Shown here piece after piece: positions 44,701 to 53,727 of a stretch of DNA of 64,000 bases (position 1 is its first letter; the number at the start of each line of letters is the position of its first letter). Below the pieces are notes generated by a model. That model ran no database searches. It worked only from the letters and a program-made list of their open reading frames with translations, and was not told the origin of the DNA. The position numbers were made by a program, and so were the translations under genes. Source of the DNA: Desulfobacter vibrioformis DSM 8776 (lineage in GTDB: Bacteria > Desulfobacterota > Desulfobacteria > Desulfobacterales > Desulfobacteraceae); the NCBI RefSeq assembly GCF_000745975.1, contig NZ_JQKJ01000007.1, positions 107,841 through 171,840 on the forward strand, in the 5' to 3' direction.

Positions 44701-46642
44701 CCTGGCTTCGCCCATCGTGGTCCAGGCCACCATGCCGCGATTTCTCTCCTGCGGAGACCAGGGCTTTATCATGCTGGAACTGAACAACTTAACAGATATT
44801 GCCCAGAATATAACCCTGGAAACGGAGATCTTTGGACCGGTGTCTCTCACCGGCCAGGCCGCTCACACCATTGCCCTGGAACCCCATCAACGCACAAGCG
44901 TCAAACTGCCGGTTACAGCAGGAACCACCACGGGCCGGGCACACATCACCTGCCGGCTAAAGGGGATCCAGGGGCCGGGTGTCTCACCACAGATGACCAA
45001 AACCTGGTTCCTGGAAACCCGGTCTCCCTATCCCCATAAGACCCGGACCTGGCAGAAACTGCTGAAACCGGGACAACGCTTTTCCACGCCGTCTGCAGTC
45101 CTGGACACCCTGGTTCCGGATACGGTAACCGTGCTGGCCAGCCTGGATTCAGAGCCTCCGGTGAATCTGGCCCAGCATGTCAGTGAATTGCTTGCCTATC
45201 CTTACGGGTGCCTGGAGCAGACCGTATCGGGGTTTTTTCCCCATGTACTGCTCTCCTTTGATCAGTTCGCGCAATTGGGTGTTGAGGCAGGCACCAGGGA
45301 AGCCACCAATGAAAAAATCAGGCGTGGCATCCAGGGATTGCTTGAAAAACAGAAAAGCTCCGGGGCCTTTGGACTGTGGAGTTCACAAAGCCCTGAAAGT
45401 CCCTGGCTGACAGCCTATGCCGCCCATATGATGGTTGAAGCTGTGGACGCAGGGTATGAAGTGCCTGTGAATGCGGTGAAAAAGGCCCTTACGCGCCTTG
45501 CCGTATACGTTCGCCGCCCAAAAGCCATTCCCTGTCCGGGATGGACGGACGACAAAATGTTCAGGGCTGCAACCCGGGCCTATGCCGCCTTTGTCCTTGC
45601 CCGGATCAGCTCCCTGGGACTGGCCGATGCCAGGAATGTCTATGCCTATGTGAAAGCCAACCATCCCACACCCTTGGGCCTGGTCCATGCGGGTACTGCC
45701 CTTGGGCTTGCCGGTGACCGCACCCAGGCATTTGATGCCTTTGACCTGGCCATTAAAACCCGGCGGAATGACAAACAGGTGTATTGTGGTGATTACGGCT
45801 CCAACGTCCGGGATCTTGCTGCTGCCTACTATTATGTCACTACCTTTTTTACTGATTATGCATTCCGGGGTGTGTTCCTCCACGACCTTGCCCATGTGAT
45901 AAAAGACCGGCACTGGCTCTCCACCCAGGAGCGCAACAGCCTGGTCATGGCAGGGGCGGCCAAACTGGCCCATCCGGCCGGGGCATGGGCTGCCGATGTG
46001 ACCGTGGGGAACCAGGCCGGTGCCCACACAGGAAAGGGTCCGGGACGGGTGATATTCACAAAGGGAACCGCTGCCAAAGGATTCACCGTGAACAATACAG
46101 GCAAGTCCAATCTTTATCTGGACCTTGTGCTCACGGGATACCCCAACAGCCTGCCTGCCCCCCAGAGCCATGGTGTCAGCATTTCCCGGCAGTTTCTGGA
46201 CACCAATGCAACGCCTGTGGATATTTCCACGGTCGTTTCCGGGGACCGGATCATTGTGGCCTTGAAGGTTGAATCCCAGAAACAGAAAATGCCCCATGCC
46301 CTGGTGGTGGACATGCTGCCTGCCGGATTTGAGCTGGAAGACCCCAATGTGTCCGGATCATTTCTCATTGATGATATCAAGGTGGATGGCAAAACCATTT
46401 CCCAATGGCATGGCGGTTGTCACACAGCCCACACCGAATACAGGGATGACCGATTTATTTCAGCCCTGGATCTTGGATACAATGATGCCTGCCGGATTTT
46501 CTACGCTGTGCGGGTGGTCAGTCCCGGTGTTTTCAAGGTTCCGCCCCCCCTGGTGGAAGATATGTACCGGCCTTATATCCGGGGTGTGGGTGAAACCATT
46601 GTCCGGACCCATGTAAGTTCGCCTGGAACCGGTGAAAAATGA
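41780..46642 (+). CDS. Bacterial alpha-2-macroglobulin with CLEQ thioester
   Basis: A 1620-residue protease-trapping protein of the YfhM family. A signal peptide (about 1-28, ending PAQSAE) directs it to the periplasm; there is no lipobox, unlike E. coli YfhM. The thioester motif GCLEQ is intact, with the cysteine near residue 1144, so it should bind attacking proteases covalently. The following helical alpha-alpha toroid (SQSPESPWLTAYAAHMM) is typical. A pbpC gene follows, the classic partner that repairs damaged wall. It is coupled to the ABC importer by an ATGA overlap. Confidence 0.94.
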   Translation: MKQFRLIFLPVIALCLSLFALQVPAQSAELEARFSGQQTVDGQNALAVTFSLPLDAKQDLGKYFSITEGDGDDATPVDGAWILAKDTKVAYFTQIKPDTAYTIHVAKGLAPAQGEALAGKVIYEITTRSAQPMISFGSTGFILAPDLIKGLPVDSLNIKQADIDFFRVRPDRLTGFKDEFWNSTYLSYYDSDALGAIAELVYSGRWDLDVKKDLRTRFNIPITHIRELKTPGIYIAVLRGAGLYRDGYRMTWFSISDLGVHARVYDTSLRFFIQSLSTADPIGKAVIKGFDADGKTLFEQATDNGGLCVIKGHFEKLKLVSVSKKYHISLMAMDTPALDLSEFAMGHAPFRPLDLFVYGPRDIYRPGETVVIDGILRNQDGQMAPAIKVAAKVVQPDGKTIREFTWKPGNGNHFNTSVQLPANALTGKWRVKFSNGKDRFEDYPFLVSEFLPERMKLVIDQTGDNILAPDKDLAIHIQGDFLYGAPAGGSRANAVIHVKPARDLFKKTLPGFEFGAITDLVNTTFTCDDIRLDETGKGVIDVDNQWKAVTSPHWVTANVSLYDSGERPVVRNASWQVWPAQSLVGIRNMSGTQDDPEQVPGNDTAKFEVVLADTQGRLRAAHGLKVTVIREHREYYWEYKDDAWHWGCNSQFYPVDRFDLDIPDQGRAQVTVPVEWGGYRIEIKNPATGLTSCKNVWAGWRSRGQDESDMNRPDRVDLTLDKPGYRAGDTARVTVKAPQGGKGFLFVDGADNLLTLPIDIPAQGKEISIPVHPDWARHDLYVSALVIRPGESRNAKLPKRSVGLIHLPLDRTGRRMKVDIQAPEKTEPNCRVDVAVNLTDAGGKPARHAMVTLAAVDSGILNLTRFKTPDPFGYFFQPRKYSPELHDIYQKLIEAADGSYARMRFGGDAAALTRGGDRPSTDVQILAIHQKAVDADDQGKAVFHLDLPDFDGQVRIMAIAHTDNTFGSEDKEMILASPIVVQATMPRFLSCGDQGFIMLELNNLTDIAQNITLETEIFGPVSLTGQAAHTIALEPHQRTSVKLPVTAGTTTGRAHITCRLKGIQGPGVSPQMTKTWFLETRSPYPHKTRTWQKLLKPGQRFSTPSAVLDTLVPDTVTVLASLDSEPPVNLAQHVSELLAYPYGCLEQTVSGFFPHVLLSFDQFAQLGVEAGTREATNEKIRRGIQGLLEKQKSSGAFGLWSSQSPESPWLTAYAAHMMVEAVDAGYEVPVNAVKKALTRLAVYVRRPKAIPCPGWTDDKMFRAATRAYAAFVLARISSLGLADARNVYAYVKANHPTPLGLVHAGTALGLAGDRTQAFDAFDLAIKTRRNDKQVYCGDYGSNVRDLAAAYYYVTTFFTDYAFRGVFLHDLAHVIKDRHWLSTQERNSLVMAGAAKLAHPAGAWAADVTVGNQAGAHTGKGPGRVIFTKGTAAKGFTVNNTGKSNLYLDLVLTGYPNSLPAPQSHGVSISRQFLDTNATPVDISTVVSGDRIIVALKVESQKQKMPHALVVDMLPAGFELEDPNVSGSFLIDDIKVDGKTISQWHGGCHTAHTEYRDDRFISALDLGYNDACRIFYAVRVVSPGVFKVPPPLVEDMYRPYIRGVGETIVRTHVSSPGTGEK

Positions 46643-46701
46643 ATCCCGGATGAAAGAAGGATTTCAAAGGAAAATTCCCGGCGTTGGGATCTGCCCGGTC
46701 A

Positions 46702-49083
46702 ATGCCTGAAACAAGCCGGCGCATTGGCCTGAACCCGGCAAAGATCGCCGGAATCCTGCTCTTTGTTCTGCTGGCAGGCGGTTTGTGCTTTATTGCCCTG
46801 GACCGCCTGTTCCCCTTTGATACTGTGGGCCGGCCCGTGTCCGGCGTTATTGTGGACCGCCACCAGGTCCCCCTGCGGGCCTTTGCCGACAAAACCGGGG
46901 TGTGGCGGTACCCGGCAAGGCCCGGCCAGGTCTCTTTACTGTACCTTCAAGCCCTTCTGGCCTATGAAGACCGCTGGTTTTATTATCATCCGGGCATCAA
47001 CCCCCTGGCCGTGTGCCGGGCGTTTTTCCAGAACCTGGCCCATGGCCGGATTGTATCCGGCGGATCAACGCTCACCATGCAGACCGCCCGGCTTCTTGAT
47101 TTGGGTGAACAGGGGCACAGCCCCTCATGTTCAGGCTTTTTCCCGCGTATGGGTGTCAAACTGCGCCAGATGTTCAGGGCGCTGCAACTGGAATACCATT
47201 TTACCAAGGATGAAATTCTTGGGTTATATCTCACCCATGCCCCGTTTGGCGCCAATATCCAAGGGATCAGAGCGGCCTGCTACACCTGGCTGGGCAAGGA
47301 TGCAAACGAGATGACCCGGGCCGAAGCCGCCCTGATGGCCGTATTGCCCCAGGCCCCGTCCCGATACCGGCCCGACCGCCATCCTGACAGGGCCGCACAG
47401 GCCCGGGACAAGGTCCTTGACCGGATGGCCCGGTTCGGCATCTGGACACCGGACCAGATCAGGGCAGCCAAGCAGGAACCAGTGATCGCCTTCAGGTTTC
47501 CCACATCCATGACAGCGCCCCTGGCAGCCCGGCGCCTGAAAGCCATTTACCCGGATGCAGAAGTGATCGCCACGTTTATTGATGAAAACCTGCAGATGCA
47601 CGTGGCCGATCTTTTGCGGGCATACATGGACAGGCTGCCCCCGAAACAGTCGGGCGCCGTGCTGGTGGTCAATCACAAGACCCTGGAAATTGAAGCCTAT
47701 GCCGGGTCTGCTGACTTTTTCAATTCATCCAGGCGCGGCCATGTGGATATGATCCAGGCCTTAAGATCCCCGGGTTCCACTTTGAAACCTTTTATTTACG
47801 GCCTTTCCATGGATCAGGGTCTGATTCATTCCCATTCCATGCTCCTGGACGTGCCAAGATATAAAAAAAACTATGACCCGGGCAATTTCACCCGGGGATT
47901 TTCCGGGCCTGTGACCGTGACCCGGGCGTTGCAGGATTCGTTGAATCTGCCTGCGGTCCAGGTGCTGGAAGCCTTTGGTCCGGGCCGGTTCCACGACAGG
48001 TTGCGCAACGCAGGGGCCTGGTTTCAATTTGAAGGCAAACCCAATCTCTCCATGGCCCTGGGCGGTGTGGGCACCAGCCTGGAATCCCTGGTCACCCTGT
48101 ATACGGCCATCGGGCGGGGCGGTATTGCCGGAAAGCCGCGTTTATGCCCCATGGAACCTGTGCAGGAGCGGTATCTGATGAGCCCCGGTGCTGCCTTTAT
48201 TATCCGGGATATCCTGTCCCGGCCCTTTCCGGGCAGACAGGGGGTAGGACGGCTGTCCGGCGCATTGTCCATGGCATGGAAAACCGGGACCAGTTACGGA
48301 TTCAGGGATGCCTGGGCCATGGGCCTTAAGGGGGATTACACGGTGGGGGTATGGATCGGACGGCCAGACGGCTCCCCGTCCCCGGGACAGTATGGCGCCA
48401 TCACGGCGCTTCCGCTTCTTGGCCAGGTTATGGAGAGCTTCGCCGCTGGGACGGGAACACTGAAACCGCCTGAAAGCGTGACAAAGGAGACCATATGCTG
48501 GCCGTCCGGCCTTGGGGCATCCGGCATCCGGGGCAGGGCAGGGGGGGCCTGTGCCAAAAAATTTGATGCCTGGATCCTTGACGGACAGATTCCGTCAACC
48601 ATGACCGGCGAAACCGGCCTTACCGCCCCCCTGGTCCGGACGTTCTGGGTGGACAGCCAGGGAATGCGGGCAACACCTGCCTGCGGAGGTATTGAAAAAA
48701 AGACAGTGGCCTTGTGGCCATGGCAGGCCGAGCCCTTTATCCCGGCCCTTTGGCGGCGGGCTGCCGTGCTGCCCAAGGATTCGCCCGGTTGTCCCGGTAT
48801 GGCGCCCCTGGCTTTGCCTGATATAAGGATTGTTTCGGTTTCAGACCACAGCATCCTGACCTGCCAGCCGGGACAGTCCAGTTCTCCGGCCATTCCCTTA
48901 AGCGCCCTGGGCGGCAGGGGGGAACGCCAGTGGTTTCTGAATCAAAAACCCCTGGTGAATGCAGACGGATCAGCCCCGGTTTTTATGCCCATGCCGGTTC
49001 CGGGACTGTATCACCTGGCCGTGGTGGATGAATCCGGCAGTTTTGATCAGGTCTGTTTTTCCGTCATTGAACTTAATCCATGA
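46702..49083 (+). CDS. pbpC: Penicillin-binding protein 1C
   Basis: A bifunctional wall synthase of about 793 residues. One membrane anchor is followed by the glycosyltransferase motifs YEDRWFYYHPGI, GGSTLTMQTARL and LYLTHAPFGANIQG, then the transpeptidase motifs SxxK in SPGSTLKPF, SxN in QDSLNLPA and KTGTSYGFRDAW. The last about 90 residues match the C-terminal PBP1C (BiPBP_C) domain. I take the ATG at 46702; TTG at 46684 is an alternative and neither has a strong site. Pairing with the alpha-2-macroglobulin gene supports the call. Confidence 0.92.
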   Translation: MPETSRRIGLNPAKIAGILLFVLLAGGLCFIALDRLFPFDTVGRPVSGVIVDRHQVPLRAFADKTGVWRYPARPGQVSLLYLQALLAYEDRWFYYHPGINPLAVCRAFFQNLAHGRIVSGGSTLTMQTARLLDLGEQGHSPSCSGFFPRMGVKLRQMFRALQLEYHFTKDEILGLYLTHAPFGANIQGIRAACYTWLGKDANEMTRAEAALMAVLPQAPSRYRPDRHPDRAAQARDKVLDRMARFGIWTPDQIRAAKQEPVIAFRFPTSMTAPLAARRLKAIYPDAEVIATFIDENLQMHVADLLRAYMDRLPPKQSGAVLVVNHKTLEIEAYAGSADFFNSSRRGHVDMIQALRSPGSTLKPFIYGLSMDQGLIHSHSMLLDVPRYKKNYDPGNFTRGFSGPVTVTRALQDSLNLPAVQVLEAFGPGRFHDRLRNAGAWFQFEGKPNLSMALGGVGTSLESLVTLYTAIGRGGIAGKPRLCPMEPVQERYLMSPGAAFIIRDILSRPFPGRQGVGRLSGALSMAWKTGTSYGFRDAWAMGLKGDYTVGVWIGRPDGSPSPGQYGAITALPLLGQVMESFAAGTGTLKPPESVTKETICWPSGLGASGIRGRAGGACAKKFDAWILDGQIPSTMTGETGLTAPLVRTFWVDSQGMRATPACGGIEKKTVALWPWQAEPFIPALWRRAAVLPKDSPGCPGMAPLALPDIRIVSVSDHSILTCQPGQSSSPAIPLSALGGRGERQWFLNQKPLVNADGSAPVFMPMPVPGLYHLAVVDESGSFDQVCFSVIELNP

Positions 49084-49242
49084 CAGGAAGGCTTTTTACA
49101 AGAGACTGGAAACAAGAAGGGGAAGCGCCTGCGGCGCCCATTTTAACCCTGCATTGTTGGTATCGTTCCTTTGTAAATTGCAAGTTCAACCTTCAACTTG
49201 CAAGATTTGGTCAATTTGGCGGGTCATGCCTCATATATTAAG

Positions 49243-49305
49243 ACCATGAAGTTAATGAAGAGCATGAAGAAAGGTCATCTTCATGCTCTTCATTAACTTC
49301 ATGGT
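49243..49305. repeat. Perfect 28-bp inverted repeat of ATGAAGNNN units
   Basis: Arms 49243-49270 and 49278-49305 are exact complements around a seven-base loop. Each arm is three 9-base ATGAAGNNN-type units. It closely resembles the hairpin at 31215-31289. No T tract follows. Confidence 0.85.
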
Positions 49306-49337
49306 GAAAAACGAACTTATGAATGACCAGCCGGTAG

Positions 49338-49383
49338 GGTGGGCACGCTTTTTGTGCCCACCGTTGGAGGATATGGTGGGCAC
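49338..49383. repeat. REP-like GTGGGCAC palindrome
   Basis: GGTGGGCAC and GTGCCCACC pair perfectly around GCTTTTT, and a third GGTGGGCAC lies at 49375. I recall this motif as part of dispersed repeats in many bacterial genomes, but cannot check it here. Confidence 0.6.
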
Positions 49384-49534
49384 CGCACAATTGTGTGCTG
49401 ATCAAATTTATAATCGCTGGTTTTCCCGGCATAAATTCAAGTCAAATTTTCTTTCATCGGATTTGCTGTATTGCTTGAAAAAAACTTGAAAGTATAGGAA
49501 TTTCCTAAAACCTAAAACCTAACAACCACCCCAA

Positions 49535-51118
49535 TCACGCCAACTTAAACACATCCCCGCATTTAGGAACAAAGGCATCATATCCATTCTCGTTGAGACG
49601 CTGGGCAAATGCCGCGCTCTGTTCAGCTTCGCCGTGAACAACGGCAATCTTTTTCACCCGAAGATTGGATTCCGCAACCACCTGCATCAGTTCATGGCAG
49701 TCTGCGTGGGCGGAAAACCCGCCGAGTTTTTCCACATGGGCTCTCAGGGGATAGGCTTTCCCCAGAATTTTGACTTCCGGGGCCTTGCCTGAAGCCTGCT
49801 TTCTCTGCAGGCCCAGTTCTTCAATACGCCGGCCCAGGGTGTGGGATGCCATATAACCCACTATCAGGATGGTATGTTTGGGATTATGGATCTTATAACG
49901 CAGGTGGTGAAGAATCCGGCCCGCCTCACACATGCCTGATGCCGAGATCACGATGTGCGGGGTGTCGTCCTGGGTGACGCGCATGGACTCCTCCACCGAC
50001 TCAACAAACTTGATGTCTTTAAAATAAAAGGGGTTGATCCCCTTTTCCAGGAACGTTTTATGGGTTTCCTTATCATAGGTTTCCGGATGTTCCCCAAAGA
50101 CCTTTGTGATATTTGATGCCAGAGGACTGTCCACATAAATAGGCACTTTGGGAACCGTGCCGGAATCATATAACTGGTGAAGGATGTAAATAAGCTCCTG
50201 GGTTCTGCCAAAGGCAAAGGAAGGAATCAGAAGAGAGCCCCCCCGTTCAATGGTCCGGGTCAGTGTCTCCTTCAGGCTGCCGGCAAGGTCCGCCACCGGG
50301 GCATGCTCGCGGTCCCCGTAGGTGCTTTCAATGATCATCAGATCAATATCCCTGTCCTCTTCATCAAACTCCAGGGTGGGGTCTTTTAAAATGGGTTTTC
50401 CAAACCGGCCGACATCGCCGGTAAAAAGTATTTTAAGGGGTTTTCCGCCGTGCTCCGGTTTCACCGTAATCAGGGAAAAGGCAGACCCCAGAATATGGCC
50501 GGCCACGTAGAATTTCACCGTGGTTCCCTTTCCGATGGTCACTTCTGAGCCAAAGGGGTACCCGTCAATAAAAGAAAGGGACTCCAGTGCCTCCTCCTGG
50601 GTATACAGCGGCGTTACCATCCCAAGGCCGTGTTCCTTGTGCAGTGCGGCAATGGCCCCCACATTCAGTTCATGGGGGCTTTTTTTCAGCAGCTTTTTAA
50701 TCCCGGCTTTTTCCTTATTGGAAATCTGTTGTTTGGTTTTGGACTGCTCTGCCTGATACAGAAACGCGCGCAGGGCTTTATAGTTAAGGTACTGGGCATC
50801 AGACTCCTGGATATGTCCTGAATCCAGGAGCATGTAATCCAGAGCGTCCTTGGTGGGCCGGGTGGTGACAATCCGGCCGGAAAACCCCTCTTTTGTCAAC
50901 AGGGGGATCCGGCCGGAATGGTCAATATGGGCGTGGGAAAGAACCATGGTGGTGATTTCAGACCGGTTTATGAGAAAATTTTCGTTTTTCTCCCGGCTCT
51001 CTTTTCTCCGGCCCTGGAACATGCCGCAATCCAGTAAAATCTTATCAACGCCTGTATCCAGCATATGCATGGACCCGGTCACCTCTCCTGCTGCTCCGAA
51101 AAATCCCACTTCAACCAT
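49535..51118 (-). CDS. Beta-CASP metallo-hydrolase (RNA-processing type)
   Basis: A 527-residue cytosolic zinc hydrolase. The metallo-beta-lactamase core has VLSHAHIDHSGRIPLL (HxHxDH), YVAGHILGSAFSL and LFTGDVGRF, followed by the beta-CASP insert and the RNA-specificity motif region PHIVISASGMCEAGRILHHL and GFSAHADC. The family includes bacterial CPSF73-like ribonucleases. Possible roles are RNA cleavage or decay. The gene precedes a DUF4197 gene on the same strand, and its ATG follows AAAGGGACG. Confidence 0.9.
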   Translation of the reverse strand: MVEVGFFGAAGEVTGSMHMLDTGVDKILLDCGMFQGRRKESREKNENFLINRSEITTMVLSHAHIDHSGRIPLLTKEGFSGRIVTTRPTKDALDYMLLDSGHIQESDAQYLNYKALRAFLYQAEQSKTKQQISNKEKAGIKKLLKKSPHELNVGAIAALHKEHGLGMVTPLYTQEEALESLSFIDGYPFGSEVTIGKGTTVKFYVAGHILGSAFSLITVKPEHGGKPLKILFTGDVGRFGKPILKDPTLEFDEEDRDIDLMIIESTYGDREHAPVADLAGSLKETLTRTIERGGSLLIPSFAFGRTQELIYILHQLYDSGTVPKVPIYVDSPLASNITKVFGEHPETYDKETHKTFLEKGINPFYFKDIKFVESVEESMRVTQDDTPHIVISASGMCEAGRILHHLRYKIHNPKHTILIVGYMASHTLGRRIEELGLQRKQASGKAPEVKILGKAYPLRAHVEKLGGFSAHADCHELMQVVAESNLRVKKIAVVHGEAEQSAAFAQRLNENGYDAFVPKCGDVFKLA

Positions 51119-51144
51119 AGGTTCGTCCCTTTCTTCCGAATGAA

Positions 51145-51927
51145 TCAGTTAAATAATTTTTTTAACAATGCCGTAGTCTGCTTGGCCGGATTTTCCCGGA
51201 TCGCCTTTTCTTCCTTTGCCAGATAATAAAAAATGCCGTTCAGGGCCTCTTCAACAGCATAATCTGTCAGGCTGCCCTTTATATCTGGAACCAGGGGCAG
51301 GGATTTATACTTTTCCATCATCCGGTCATAGGATTTCACTGCCCCGATCTCTTCCAGGGTCTCCGCCACCACCGGGGTAAAGGCCTCGGTGAGATCGTCG
51401 GAGGTTTTTTCCTTGAAATACCGGGTTGCCGCATCATCTGCGCCATTGAGAATGCGTTTGGCATCGTCAAAGGACATTTGCGAAATGGCATTTACAAACA
51501 ATGCCCTGGCCTTGGGCGCAGCCGCTTCGGCAGCCCGGTTCAGTTTCAGTTCCAGATCCTCTGCATAGGACCCCATCCCGACCTTGTTCATTAAGATCTC
51601 TACCTTGGAAAGATAGGAAGGCAAAGGGATATGGATACTGGCATCGGAATTAAACCCGTTTTCAGCGCCCAACCGGCTGACAACGGTTTCAGCACCTGTT
51701 TTCAGCGCTTCCTTGAGACCGGAAATAATCTCACTGTTGGTCAGGCTGCTGGCACTGGCACTGGTGCTGGCACTGTCGGAACTGCTGCTGGCGCTCTTGT
51801 TCAGGGACTTAATAAATGAAGAACCCTGTTCCAGCAGGGAATTGCCGGCCAGTACAGGTGCCTGGAATCCCAGAATAAATGTAAAAACAATTGCCAGGAC
51901 TGAAACGCCGATCCTTTTTTTACACAT
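51145..51927 (-). CDS. DUF4197 protein, exported
   Basis: A 260-residue protein with a signal peptide (VSVLAIVFTFILGFQAPVLAG) and a serine-rich linker (about residues 40-60). The rest matches DUF4197: IISGLKEALKTGAE, IHIPLPSYLSKVE, AAPKARALFVNAI and MSFDDAKRILNGADDAAT. Family function is unknown. I place the start at 51927 because GGAGAAGG lies seven bases upstream; the frame is open to 51948. It is 26 bases upstream of the hydrolase gene, probably in one operon. Confidence 0.85.
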   Translation of the reverse strand: MCKKRIGVSVLAIVFTFILGFQAPVLAGNSLLEQGSSFIKSLNKSASSSSDSASTSASASSLTNSEIISGLKEALKTGAETVVSRLGAENGFNSDASIHIPLPSYLSKVEILMNKVGMGSYAEDLELKLNRAAEAAAPKARALFVNAISQMSFDDAKRILNGADDAATRYFKEKTSDDLTEAFTPVVAETLEEIGAVKSYDRMMEKYKSLPLVPDIKGSLTDYAVEEALNGIFYYLAKEEKAIRENPAKQTTALLKKLFN

Positions 51928-51973
51928 GTTAAACCCTTCTCCTTTCATTTAAGTCCCTTGGTTTTTTATATGA

Positions 51974-52474
51974 TCACGACAGTGAAGCAAGTGCTGACTC
52001 ATAATCCGGTTCCTGTTTAATCTCAGGAACAAGCTGGGCATGAATCACCTTACCGGTTGCATCTATAACAACAACGGCCCGGGCCGTGAGGCCAGCCAGG
52101 GCCCCGTCCTGCATGGCCACCCCATAGTCAAGGGCAAACTGCGGATTACGGAAGGCCGATGCCGTCACAACGTTTTCGATGCCTTCGGCAACGCAGAACC
52201 GTTTGTGGGCAAAGGGCAGATCCCCTGAGATGCAGAGTACAACCGTATTTTCCCTGGTACCGGCTGTTTCATTGAATTTGCGGACAGCGGTTGCACAGAT
52301 GGGGGTGTCAAGGCTTGGAAAAATGTTGAGCACCACCTGTTTACCGGCAAAGGCAGACAGTTTAATGTCAGACAAATCCTGTCCCACAAGGGTAAACTCT
52401 TTTGCCTGTCCACCGGTTCCGGGAAAATCACCAGCCAAAGTTACCGGGTTGCCGCCAAGTGTAATAGATCCCAT
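51974..52474 (-). CDS. tpx: Thiol peroxidase Tpx
   Basis: A 166-residue atypical two-cysteine peroxiredoxin that reduces peroxides. The peroxidatic cysteine is in [13 protein letters not shown] and the resolving cysteine in FAHKRFC. The PNxFxSIDTPVC-type loop is well kept. GGAG lies before the ATG at 52474; the longer frame to 52561 adds an unlikely extension. A periplasmic signal is absent, so it is cytosolic. Confidence 0.95.
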   Translation of the reverse strand: MGSITLGGNPVTLAGDFPGTGGQAKEFTLVGQDLSDIKLSAFAGKQVVLNIFPSLDTPICATAVRKFNETAGTRENTVVLCISGDLPFAHKRFCVAEGIENVVTASAFRNPQFALDYGVAMQDGALAGLTARAVVVIDATGKVIHAQLVPEIKQEPDYESALASLS

Positions 52475-52785
52475 GAATGTTCTCCTTTTTTGGTTTTCAT
52501 ACGTCCTGTTTGAATACTCAAGTGTCGGTCCGGAAAAATTATGCACCATAATATCCGCCATGCCGTCACTTTGTAAAGAATAATGGCGATATCTGCTATT
52601 TCAAGTTTTTGAACCGCATGAAAAGCGGTCAATGCCAGAGCCGTAATGGAAGGGCTCACGCTGGGCCAGGGTATGGGAGGGGTCAGGCAAGGTGATCTGC
52701 TGCGGCGGATTCGAAAACGCCATCTCCCCGGTCTGCCCCGGTGTCCGTGAATATACATGGTTTAGCGGGGCTGTCCCGATCGACC
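52475..52785. other. Intergenic region carrying dispersed repeat copy A
   Basis: About 310 bases between tpx and cbiK, both leftward. The last half holds the repeat described separately. I see no gene. Confidence 0.6.
52694..52758. repeat. Dispersed repeat, copy A
   Basis: A 65-base block that aligns without gaps to 60127-60191 with about eight mismatches; weaker similarity extends about 60 bases to the left. It includes an imperfect palindrome around GGATTCGAAAACGCC and ends GTGAATATACAT. Both copies have the same orientation. Confidence 0.8.
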
Positions 52786-53637
52786 TTAATAATGTTTCAT
52801 AATATCAAGAGCCCGCTTAAGCCTTTGGCAGAAAAACTGGATGCACTCTTTTCTGAATGCCAGTCCCTTGAAATATTCCTGTTCCCCGCAGGTGATGGTG
52901 GGGCAGTCCACGTCCATTCCCATTTTTTCAAACATGCTGCGCCAGCTGTCCTGGTCACCCATGAGATCTTTTTCCACATGCATGCCGGCCAGAAACAGCA
53001 TGGGGATCAGGCGAATCCGGGTAAACGGTGTCCGGGCATGGTCTTTTTTGATCTGGTTGACAACGCTTTGGATGGTGGGAATCCCTTCAACCGTGGCGGC
53101 ATAAACATTGTCATACAAACCTGAGACAAGATGACTGATGCCCATATAGATCATGTTCACGGGATCTGCGGCCAATGGGGTTCCGTGCAGGGCAAGCAGG
53201 TTGATCTGGTTTTCCCCGGTGAGAAAATCCGCTGACACCTCTTCCAGGACCTCGTGGATAAAATCCCACCGGTGGCACAGGGTTTCACTCAAGATCACCC
53301 GTAATCCGGGGAAATATAAAGAAGACTCCCGGACCTGCTGATACTCTGTGCCGGGAAAAACATGCAGGGGCTGAACAACGGCTTTGCGATACCCGTCAGA
53401 CTCCACTTTGGCCAGGGTTTCCAGAAGACTGGGAAGCCCTTTTTTCCTGCGGATGATCTCGGATGTATATGCCCAGTATATCTGATAGCCGGCAAAATTT
53501 TCGGCAAGCTGGGCTTCAACTGCGTCCATGGCTGCCTGCCCCCTGGAAGAAGAGCCAAACGCCGCAATAATGATTGCCGGTTGATCTTCAAGTTTCGGCA
53601 GCCGCATTTTGCGGCCAATGTACCCATGCTGATGCAT
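52786..53637 (-). CDS. cbiK: Sirohydrochlorin cobaltochelatase CbiK
   Basis: A 283-residue anaerobic chelatase that inserts cobalt into sirohydrochlorin for vitamin B12 synthesis; in sulfate reducers a related form can load iron for haem or sirohaem. IIIAAFGSSSRGQAAM, VQPLHVFPGTEYQQV (metal-ligand histidine) and PMLFLAGMHVEKDLMGD (second histidine) are typical. No signal peptide, so cytoplasmic form. The ATG at 53637 follows AAAGGG. It stands alone, without other cobalamin genes in view. Confidence 0.92.
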   Translation of the reverse strand: MHQHGYIGRKMRLPKLEDQPAIIIAAFGSSSRGQAAMDAVEAQLAENFAGYQIYWAYTSEIIRRKKGLPSLLETLAKVESDGYRKAVVQPLHVFPGTEYQQVRESSLYFPGLRVILSETLCHRWDFIHEVLEEVSADFLTGENQINLLALHGTPLAADPVNMIYMGISHLVSGLYDNVYAATVEGIPTIQSVVNQIKKDHARTPFTRIRLIPMLFLAGMHVEKDLMGDQDSWRSMFEKMGMDVDCPTITCGEQEYFKGLAFRKECIQFFCQRLKRALDIMKHY

Positions 53638-53727
53638 TATAATACCCTTTCTTGATCGTCTAAAGTATCGGTTTGTTTTTTAAATGTTTTTTCTCTTTTA
53701 GGTCAATGCTGTGGAAATAAAAAATTA

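Larger units (their letters stand above)
49084..49534. other. Intergenic region with two hairpin repeats
   Basis: About 450 bases without a credible gene between pbpC and a converging hydrolase gene. It holds a perfect 28-base-arm hairpin (49243-49305) and a GTGGGCAC palindrome (49338-49362), both repeat-family-like, and little else. Confidence 0.65.

Noticed and set aside
45383..46297. A 304-codon minus-strand frame opposite the alpha-2-macroglobulin gene
   Set aside because: It is fully inside a well-supported gene, has no recognisable domain, and arises from GC-rich codon use.
49283..49489. A 68-codon plus-strand frame through the hairpin and GTGGGCAC repeats
   Set aside because: It is made mostly of repeat sequence and lacks a ribosome-binding site.
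52441..52758. A minus-strand reading frame through dispersed repeat copy A (and a similar one through copy B)
   Set aside because: The two frames share MYIH-HRG-type residues only because the DNA is repeated; they diverge after the repeat and have no ribosome-binding site.
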